Position numbers and translations under genes: made by a program. 64,000 bases of DNA from Pseudotabrizicola sp. (GTDB taxonomy: Bacteria; Pseudomonadota; Alphaproteobacteria; Rhodobacterales; Rhodobacteraceae), in the NCBI RefSeq assembly GCF_030656345.1, contig NZ_JAUSNR010000056.1:1-64000 (forward strand), written 5' to 3'. Every line of letters starts with the position of its first letter. Positions within the stretch are counted from its first letter, which is position 1. This document shows positions 56,465 to 64,000 of this stretch, piece after piece. The notes beneath the pieces are model-generated. The model searched no databases. It was not told the origin of the DNA and saw nothing but the letters and a program-made list of their open reading frames with translations.

Positions 56465-58753
56465 TCAGGTCGGGTTGTCGCAGCGCAGCGTCGCCAGCAC
56501 CTTGCCCTTGACCGGCGACGGCCATCGCACATGCGCCAGAGTACGATCCGCCCCCTGTTCGTTCAGCACAAACGGCATCACATGCTGCGCCGCGCCCGAG
56601 GCATTGGTGATCGCGCCATCGGCCACCAGACTTTGCGTGTTGCGCACCCGCGCCCCAAACGGCATGAACGCGCCGCCATCCACCACCCAGGTCGCGGCTT
56701 CGGTGTTCTGGGTGTGCAGGATGGTCAGCGGGTTCATCACAATCTGGCTGACCCCGTTGAACGCGTTCGACCCCACGTTCACATTGCGGAACCGGCTGTA
56801 ATCCAGGCTCGCATGGGTGGTATCCACCGCATCCACCCGGTCCACCGCGCCATTGACAGCGCGGAAGGTGTTGTCCGAAATGCTCAGCCCCTGCACGAAA
56901 TGCCCCGCCCCCTTGGGCGCGATCACGATCCAGCGGAACCACGGGGCCACGCCGCTGGCATAGAAATGGTTGCCCGCAATCGACAGATTGCCATAGCCCA
57001 GCCCGGTGGTGAAATCGGGGAAGGCGTCATGCTCGTTCGACCATTCGATAAAACAGTTGTCGACGTAGTTGCCGGTAAAGGTCACCCGCGGGTTGGTCTG
57101 GGTCAGGATCAGCCCCGCCCGGCGGATGCCCGAGGGCGCGTTGTCGCCCTGAAAGAAGTGGTTGCCGCTGATCAGATGGCCGCCACCATTCGCCACCATG
57201 AAATGCGCAAAGCGCACCACCCGGTTTGACCGGATCTTGGCGTCATTGGCATTCACGTTCAGCGCAATCGAGGTGCGGTCCTGCGCCAGCATCGGCTGTT
57301 CATTCGACCAGAACTGGCAGCCATCCACGATCAGCCCCTGACACCCGGTCCCGGTCGAGGTGATGCCGCGATCCTTGGGCCGGTTGAACACACAATCGCT
57401 GATCCGCAGCGTCAGGCCGATCCGTGGCAGCATCACCGCCGAACACAGCCCGTTGCAGTTCATGTCCAGCCGGTCCAGCTCGAACCGCGACAGATCGTCA
57501 AAGCCCGAAAAATCCAGCAGGTACTTAAAGCGCGTAAAGGTCAGCGTGCGCGTACCCGCCCCGCCCCACAGCGGCTGGCTCAGCGTGACCGTGCCGGTGC
57601 CGGTGTTCTTGCCAGTCACATAAACCTCACGCCCGACCCCGGGGCCGCTGACATGCGCGCCGACGGGGATGGTGGACACATTGGCAACCCCGGTCAGCGT
57701 GGTCGGATTGGCAGGGGCATAGGTGGCCCCCGATGTCACCTCCACCGTATCCCACCCCGGCCCGGCCACCGCGTTCAGCTGGCCATTGGTCAGAAACCGG
57801 CGCTGCGCGAATGTGCTCAGCCCGGCGATTGCCGCCACATCCAGCGGCTCCACCAGATCAATCCGGCGATCCGACAGATCCAGCGCCACATGATCGGTAA
57901 AATAGAACAGCGCCTGCAACGCCTTGCGAAAGCCCAGCAGTTCATTCCCGAAGGCACTGGTATAGGTGTCCAGATCATAATTCCGCGTCAACGCCAGCCG
58001 CACATTTGCGGGTTGCACCAGCGTGCCCTGAAACCGGATCGGGTTGTTGATCGTCAGGTTCCCGGCAATCAGATAGGTGCCCGCCGGCACCGTCACCGTG
58101 CGGCCCTGCGCCGCGGCGTCTGCGGCGGCAAAGGCGGCGGTGTCATCCGCCACACCGTTCCCCTGCGCGCCGAAATCGCGCACATCCACCGCATCGAAAA
58201 TGTCGCGCAGGTAGATGCCGGTCACATCCTCGATCTCGATATCGTCAATCCGCACCACGCCGCCATTCGGCCCGGTCAGGTCCAGCCCGATATGGCCATA
58301 GGTGGCACTCGCCCCCCAGGCCATCGCCACCCCGCCGCGCGTCCCGGCCCCGATGATCGCCGTCACCTCCACCACCTGCCCGTATTGCGTCAGCGCCACC
58401 GATGGCCCGGTCTGCACCACCCCCGGCACATTGGTGCCGTTCGACCGCCCGGCCCAGCCCGCGATGCGCACCGATGGCAAGGCCCCCGAAATCCCCTTGA
58501 TCCGCACCGTCACCTGCAGATACAGGCCCGGCTGCATCGGGATCTGCTGAAAGCAGCGCAGCTTCTGGGTGGCAGCGGTTTTCTGCAACTCCAGCGCGCC
58601 GCCGAAATCCTGATCCGCCGGAATAAAAGCCGCGTTGGACTGCCCCGCGTATGACCCCTGCCCCGGTTGCCCGTCCTCGCGCGACCATAGGGCCAGCCCC
58701 GCAGAAAACGGCGGCGGCATCAGCACCAGACCGTCAGTAATCGCCTTGTTCAT
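56465..58753 (-). CDS. Right-handed beta-helix protein resembling the GTA head-spike fibre
   Basis: This 762-residue protein begins NKAITDGLVLMPPPF and has a carbohydrate-binding-like first domain (to about 190). A pectate-lyase-3 type start follows (AVDVRDFGAQGNGVADDTAAFAAADAAAQ), then many beta-helix turns with ISDCVFNRP, ISGNHFFQGD, IAGNHFYASG. From memory it resembles the Rhodobacter capsulatus GTA head-spike fibre, whose locus also has a glycosyltransferase next to it, as here. The spike-base partner gene is not seen. Otherwise it would be an extracellular polysaccharide-binding or cleaving protein. Confidence 0.65.
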   Translation of the reverse strand: MNKAITDGLVLMPPPFSAGLALWSREDGQPGQGSYAGQSNAAFIPADQDFGGALELQKTAATQKLRCFQQIPMQPGLYLQVTVRIKGISGALPSVRIAGWAGRSNGTNVPGVVQTGPSVALTQYGQVVEVTAIIGAGTRGGVAMAWGASATYGHIGLDLTGPNGGVVRIDDIEIEDVTGIYLRDIFDAVDVRDFGAQGNGVADDTAAFAAADAAAQGRTVTVPAGTYLIAGNLTINNPIRFQGTLVQPANVRLALTRNYDLDTYTSAFGNELLGFRKALQALFYFTDHVALDLSDRRIDLVEPLDVAAIAGLSTFAQRRFLTNGQLNAVAGPGWDTVEVTSGATYAPANPTTLTGVANVSTIPVGAHVSGPGVGREVYVTGKNTGTGTVTLSQPLWGGAGTRTLTFTRFKYLLDFSGFDDLSRFELDRLDMNCNGLCSAVMLPRIGLTLRISDCVFNRPKDRGITSTGTGCQGLIVDGCQFWSNEQPMLAQDRTSIALNVNANDAKIRSNRVVRFAHFMVANGGGHLISGNHFFQGDNAPSGIRRAGLILTQTNPRVTFTGNYVDNCFIEWSNEHDAFPDFTTGLGYGNLSIAGNHFYASGVAPWFRWIVIAPKGAGHFVQGLSISDNTFRAVNGAVDRVDAVDTTHASLDYSRFRNVNVGSNAFNGVSQIVMNPLTILHTQNTEAATWVVDGGAFMPFGARVRNTQSLVADGAITNASGAAQHVMPFVLNEQGADRTLAHVRWPSPVKGKVLATLRCDNPT

Positions 58754-58841
58754 GTCTTAAACCCTCGCTTGGTCCTCTCGGCCAGCGGTTGCCCCCGGCC
58801 TATGCGAGGGACAGGGCTATCAACAATCGGTTAACGCGGCC

Positions 58842-59993
58842 TCAGACCACCGCGCGCTGCGGCGACAGGCAGGCCGCGAAATGCGCCATACGTAGCGAAA
58901 ATTCCGCCTCAAAACCATGAGCTTGCGCAAATCTCAGGCCCGCATCGGCACCAGCAGCAACAGCCCCCCGGTCGCCTGCCAGCTGCGCAATCCGGTCGAC
59001 CAACGCCCCCCGGTCGCCAAGGGGCACGGCCCAGCCCGCTGCGGACTCTGCCGCCATCCGGCCCCACATCTCATTGGCATATCCCACCACCGGCACCCCG
59101 CAACCAAGGCTTTCCAGATAGGTACAGGACGGGTCGGCCTGCCGGTGACAGCTCAGGAAAACGTCCGCATTCCCCCGCATCCACGGCACCAGCACGGTTT
59201 CAAAATCCACCGGATCATGCAGCCGCAACCGCCCGCCCAAAGCCCCGGCACCGGCCCGCAGCTCTGCCTCCAGCGCCCCGGTCCCGAACACATCCAGGGT
59301 AAACTCCACCCCCGCCGCGACCAGCGCGCGGCACACCGGCACCAGATCCTGCGCGCCCTTCATCGGCTCCATCCGCCCCGAATGCACCAGCCGCAGCGGG
59401 CCGCGATACGCCGCCTTTGCCGCCATCTCCGGCCCCGTCGCCATCATCCCCGCGCGCATCCGCCCATCCAGATACAGCATCGCGTGGCCGTTCAGCCCGG
59501 CATAGGCGTCAAACGCCGGATAGCCGTTGCACTGCACCCCCGCCGCCCGCCGGAACGCCGCCCGCCGCTTGCGCTCCACTGACAGGTTCCACAACACCGA
59601 CCAGCCCTTGCGCACAAACCCCCGCTCCCGGTCCAGCGTCACAATCCGCAGCCGGGTGCCGATGGTGTATTCCACCACAAACACCACCGGCACCGGCCCG
59701 TCCGCAAGGGCCAGAGCCTCTGCCATATCGGCAGGCGCGGCAATCAGATCGGCCCCCACCGCAGACACCGGCGCGCCCGCCGGCAGCACCGTCAGATCAA
59801 ACCCCAGATCCCCCGGCGCATAATCGGCCCCAAACGGCACCGCGCCTGCGCCTTCCCAGACCACCGCCGATACTGTGCCATCCCACATCGCCTGATGCGC
59901 CCGCATCCCCTCGACATATTTCACATCCAGCCGCAGCCGCCCGTCTGGCAGGCAAATCACAGGCGCGGGCGCAAGCATCAGCAAATGCGGCAT
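58842..59993 (-). CDS. Glycosyltransferase (GT4-like)
   Basis: A 383-residue GT-B protein with the second domain recognisable by RLVHSGRMEPMKGAQDLVPVCRAL, FTLDVFGTGALEAELRAGA and HRQADPSCTYLESLGCGVPVVGYAN, where the Glu of ESLGCG binds the donor nucleotide. It probably adds a sugar to a capsule or surface polysaccharide. A similar pairing with the beta-helix gene is known in R. capsulatus, where the transferase affects the capsule that serves as the GTA receptor (recalled). ATG 59993 starts MPHLLMLAPAP. Confidence 0.8.
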   Translation of the reverse strand: MPHLLMLAPAPVICLPDGRLRLDVKYVEGMRAHQAMWDGTVSAVVWEGAGAVPFGADYAPGDLGFDLTVLPAGAPVSAVGADLIAAPADMAEALALADGPVPVVFVVEYTIGTRLRIVTLDRERGFVRKGWSVLWNLSVERKRRAAFRRAAGVQCNGYPAFDAYAGLNGHAMLYLDGRMRAGMMATGPEMAAKAAYRGPLRLVHSGRMEPMKGAQDLVPVCRALVAAGVEFTLDVFGTGALEAELRAGAGALGGRLRLHDPVDFETVLVPWMRGNADVFLSCHRQADPSCTYLESLGCGVPVVGYANEMWGRMAAESAAGWAVPLGDRGALVDRIAQLAGDRGAVAAGADAGLRFAQAHGFEAEFSLRMAHFAACLSPQRAVV

Positions 59994-60056
59994 AAAACCT
60001 CCGGAACTCTGCGCAACAGTCACCCGGCATTCCGGCCGCTTCAAGGCCGGACCATG

Positions 60057-60089
60057 AAAAAAAGGGGCGACCCTTGCGGACCGCCCCCC
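60057..60089 (-). terminator. Terminator of the groESL operon
   Basis: On the minus strand GGGGCG and CGCCCC pair around a short loop, followed by seven T, about 65 bases after the groEL stop. Confidence 0.75.
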
Positions 60090-60152
60090 TGTTTCCTGAC
60101 GGAAACAACTGGTCAGATAAGGTAAGCCGCAGCTTACATCATGCAGGCATGA

Positions 60153-61826
<1,674 letters not shown>

Positions 61827-61835
61827 TCAAAAGCG

Positions 61836-61856
61836 GCAGGGTGGGTTCACCCCGCC
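61836..61856. repeat. Degenerate GTAGGGCGGGG-family repeat between groES and groEL
   Basis: GCAGGGTGGG then TTCACCCCGCC resembles the repeat at 28.9 kb with a few changes. It may be a hairpin that alters the balance of groES and groEL message. Confidence 0.55.
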
Positions 61857-61861
61857 ATCCC

Positions 61862-62149
61862 TCAGGCGATGATGCCGAGGATGTCGCTTTCTTTCATGAT
61901 CAGCAGTTCTTCGCCTTCCAGCGTCACTTCGGTGCCGGACCATTTCCCGAACAGGATACGGTCGCCAGCTTTGACCGACGGTGCGATCAGCTCGCCCGAA
62001 TCCTTGCGCGCGCCTTCACCGACCGAGACGATTTCGCCCTCAGCTGGTTTTTCCTTGGCGGTGTCGGGGATGATCAGGCCGCCCTTGGTCTTGTCTTCGC
62101 CTTGGATGCGACGAACGAGCACACGGTCATGCAGCGGTTTGAAAGCCAT
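61862..62149 (-). CDS. groES: Co-chaperonin GroES
   Basis: The 95-residue 10-kDa subunit has [13 protein letters not shown] at the start, the mobile loop [19 protein letters not shown], and [14 protein letters not shown] at the end. ATG 62149 (MAFKPL) gives normal length. It is the first gene behind the CIRCE operator. Confidence 0.96.
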   Translation of the reverse strand: MAFKPLHDRVLVRRIQGEDKTKGGLIIPDTAKEKPAEGEIVSVGEGARKDSGELIAPSVKAGDRILFGKWSGTEVTLEGEELLIMKESDILGIIA

Positions 62150-62184
62150 CTGGTAACACTCCCTTAGGTTCCAGGTTGAAACTT

Positions 62185-62211
62185 TTAGCACTCACCGGCA
62201 GCGAGTGCTAA
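62185..62211. promoter_or_regulatory. CIRCE operator of groESL
   Basis: TTAGCACTC-N9-GAGTGCTAA is a perfect match to the CIRCE consensus, 36 bases before the groES start. The repressor HrcA binds it and is released on heat stress. Confidence 0.95.
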
Positions 62212-62334
62212 CGACGTCTATTTAGGGGCAACAGCGCCGCCTGTCAACCGGCGCACCCCCGCCGGATGCCCGGATTTTTACTTGGAATTGCCCCGCAGGC
62301 CTGCCACGTTCAGGGCAGATCCAAAGGATAACCC

Positions 62335-63327
62335 ATGCGTATCATACTGACCTTGCTGTGCCTTCTGGCCGTGCCGCTGGCCCTGCCCGCCCATGCCGCC
62401 TGCAATGGCACCAACCTGCTGTCGCAAATGGCCCCCGAAGACCGCAGCCGTCTGGAACAGGCCGCCGCCCAACAGCCGTTTTATCAGGGCAACCTGTTCC
62501 ACGCCACCAAGGGCGACCAGCAGGTCACCCTTGTCGGCACCTACCATCTGGGCGACCCGCGCCATGACCAGATCCTTGCCACCCTCACCCCGCATCTCGA
62601 CACCGCCACCACCCTGCTGGTCGAGGCCGGGCCAGAGGAAGAGGCCGCGCTGATGGCGGCCGTGGCAGCTGACCCCAGCCTGTTCATCATGCCCGACACC
62701 ACGCTGCCCGAACTGATGGAGCCTGCCGAATGGCAGGCCCTGTCCACCGCGATGACCCGCCGCGGCATGCCCGGATTCATGGCGGCAAAATTCCAGCCGT
62801 GGTACATCAGCGTTCTGCTGGCCGTGCCGCCCTGCATGATGGCCGAAGTGCAGACCCAAAGCAGTCTGGGACTGGACAAGATGATCATCGAGGCCGCAAT
62901 CGCCCGCGACCTGCCGGTGCAGGGGCTGGAACCCTATGACACCGTCTTCACCCTGTTCGACACCTTCTCGCGCGACGATCAGATCGCCATGCTGCGCGCT
63001 TCGCTCGCCATCGAGGATCAGGCTGAAGACTATATCACAACGCTGGCCGACACCTTTTTCGCCGGCGAATCACGGCTGATCTGGGAGCTGATGCGCGACA
63101 TCTCATTGCAGATGCCCGGTTACACCCCCGAACAGGTCGATGCCGATCTGGCCAAAATGGAACAGGCCCTGCTGGTCACCCGCAACCAGAGCTGGATTGC
63201 GGTGATTGAGTCCGCCGCCGCCAAAGGCCCTGTCCTCGCCGCCTTTGGTGCCCTGCACCTGCCGGGGCAACACGGCATCCCCTACCTGCTGCAACAGCAA
63301 GGCTGGACAGTGACCCGGCTCGAATAA
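62335..63327 (+). CDS. TraB/GumN-family secreted protein
   Basis: A 330-residue protein with a signal peptide (LTLLCLLAVPLALPAHAA). The family motifs VGTYHLGDPR near residue 67 and FGALHLPGQHG near 306 are typical of TraB/GumN, a metal-dependent protease-like fold. Its role in bacteria is unclear. Divergent from groESL. A pair of palindromic repeats follows. Confidence 0.85.
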   Translation: MRIILTLLCLLAVPLALPAHAACNGTNLLSQMAPEDRSRLEQAAAQQPFYQGNLFHATKGDQQVTLVGTYHLGDPRHDQILATLTPHLDTATTLLVEAGPEEEAALMAAVAADPSLFIMPDTTLPELMEPAEWQALSTAMTRRGMPGFMAAKFQPWYISVLLAVPPCMMAEVQTQSSLGLDKMIIEAAIARDLPVQGLEPYDTVFTLFDTFSRDDQIAMLRASLAIEDQAEDYITTLADTFFAGESRLIWELMRDISLQMPGYTPEQVDADLAKMEQALLVTRNQSWIAVIESAAAKGPVLAAFGALHLPGQHGIPYLLQQQGWTVTRLE

Positions 63328-63328
63328 C

Positions 63329-63456
63329 GTAGGGCGGGGGTCTCCCCGCCATTCGTTGCGCACAAGGCGGGGTGAACCCCGCCCTACCCAAAACCGGCAC
63401 CGCTGCCAGACAGGCGACCGGACCCACCCCGGATGCAGGGCGGGGGTCTCCCCGCC
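63329..63456. repeat. Cluster of three GTAGGGCGGGG-family palindromes
   Basis: Copies lie at 63329-63350 (GTAGGGCGGGG form with TCTCCCCGCC), 63366-63387 (inverted, GGCGGGG form ending CCCTAC) and 63435-63456. They fill half of the gap between the TraB-like gene and the pyrophosphatase gene. They are the same family as at 28.85 and 61.84 kb. Confidence 0.8.
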
Positions 63457-63573
63457 TTTCCTCCGGCAACGGCGCAGAGACTGCCGCCCTATACGCGCAC
63501 CCGCCACCCCCACGTGACAACCCCGGCACTCCGGCCTATAAGCCGCGTCAAATCCATGCGCACAGGTGCCCCC

Positions 63574-64000
63574 ATGACCACGCTCGTTTTCGGCCACAAA
63601 TCCCCCGATACAGATTCCACCGGCTCGCCCATCATCTGGGCGTGGTATCTGTCCAACGTCCTGAACACTCCGGCCAAAGCGGTGCTGCTGGGCGAACCCA
63701 ATACCGAAGCCGCCTTCGTGCTGACCCATTGGAACCTGACCAAGCCCGACATCATCACCGACGTCACCGCCGAAGACAAAGTGGTCATCGTCGATACCAA
63801 CAACCCGGCCGAACTGCCGCCCTCGATCAATGACGCAAAGATCATGGGCATCATCGACCACCACATGCTGGTCGGCGGGCTGAAGACCAAAGGCCCGATC
63901 GACATCACCATCCGCCCCCTCGCCTGCACCGCCACCATCATGCACGACCTGATGGGCGACGCGTTGGCATCGGCCCCGCGAGAGATCAAGGGCGCGATGC
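63574..64000 (+). CDS. ppaC: Manganese-dependent inorganic pyrophosphatase (3' partial)
   Basis: The first 142 codons are present; the rest is outside the window. DHH-family motifs are clear: VFGHKSPDTDST at the start, VIVDTNNPAE near residue 70, and GIIDHHMLVGG near 92. This is the family II pyrophosphatase, which hydrolyses PPi with Mn or Co. ATG 63574 directly starts the conserved N-terminus. Confidence 0.9.
   Translation, partial: MTTLVFGHKSPDTDSTGSPIIWAWYLSNVLNTPAKAVLLGEPNTEAAFVLTHWNLTKPDIITDVTAEDKVVIVDTNNPAELPPSINDAKIMGIIDHHMLVGGLKTKGPIDITIRPLACTATIMHDLMGDALASAPREIKGAM

Noticed and set aside
63372..63833. A 153-codon plus-strand frame at the right end
   Set aside because: It is out of frame with the pyrophosphatase motifs starting at 63574 and begins within palindromic repeats.

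Overview
The window joins two bacterial backgrounds. Positions 1 to about 7.9 kb look like an alphaproteobacterium of the Caulobacterales (Brevundimonas/Caulobacter type): a DivL-like kinase with Tyr in place of the phospho-acceptor His, a HAD phosphatase, a BigR-type sulfur-detoxification cluster, a ferredoxin-kinase-PilZ cluster, a VapBC pair and a Sel1-repeat protein overlapping the sdhB stop. From inside sdhB to the right end everything looks like Rhodobacteraceae (Rhodobacter/Cereibacter/Tabrizicola type). The switch lies inside the conserved 3' part of sdhB, so I suspect an assembly chimera there, although homologous recombination cannot be excluded.

8.0-31.2 kb is a large TCA and ethylmalonyl-CoA pathway block: sdhCDAB with three small lipoprotein genes inserted between sdhA and sdhB, mch (mesaconyl-CoA hydratase), DUF1737, NnrU, mcl2 (malyl-CoA thioesterase), mdh, sucC, sucD, sucA, sucB and lpd. 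Interspersed are pepT, a methyltransferase, a TauE/SafE permease, a MAPEG protein and a few unrecognised or AT-rich genes. The sdh and suc operons carry the same dyad, GTGATCAC, repeated with exact 21-bp phasing (two copies before sdhC, three before sucC), followed by similar promoter-like DNA. This argues for one shared, unidentified regulator. 31.2-33.1 kb holds a GntR regulator, a YgjP-like metallopeptidase and a FYDLN-acid protein.

33.3-44.07 kb is a genomic island of about 10.7 kb inserted in the 3' end of a tRNA-Ala(GGC) gene. A 19-bp direct repeat (33308-33326 and 44053-44071) marks its ends, and the displaced tRNA terminator follows the right end. The island carries an intact tyrosine integrase, a VOC protein and a LysE exporter, a second tyrosine recombinase without its catalytic Tyr that overlaps a phage-type SF2 helicase gene, a serine recombinase and the remnant of another, tiny ORFs, an Orc1/Cdc6-like ATPase and a membrane protein. 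Three minus-strand starts in it share a near-identical leader (GCGGGGGTAT before ATG). If the window holds an undescribed system, this island is the best place to look.

44.1-54 kb is an acetate-utilisation region read leftward: acs, adk, DUF4212 plus sodium/solute symporter, a cNMP/CBS/DUF294 protein, a small membrane protein, a response regulator, and a PAS-exonuclease fusion coupled to it. The rest holds a SulP transporter, a HugZ-like oxidase, a right-handed beta-helix protein resembling a gene-transfer-agent head-spike fibre beside a glycosyltransferase, groESL under a perfect CIRCE operator, a TraB/GumN-like protein and the start of a manganese-dependent pyrophosphatase.

Acs with the ethylmalonyl-CoA pathway enzymes and the complete run of TCA genes fits an organism that grows on acetate and C2 units without the glyoxylate shunt.
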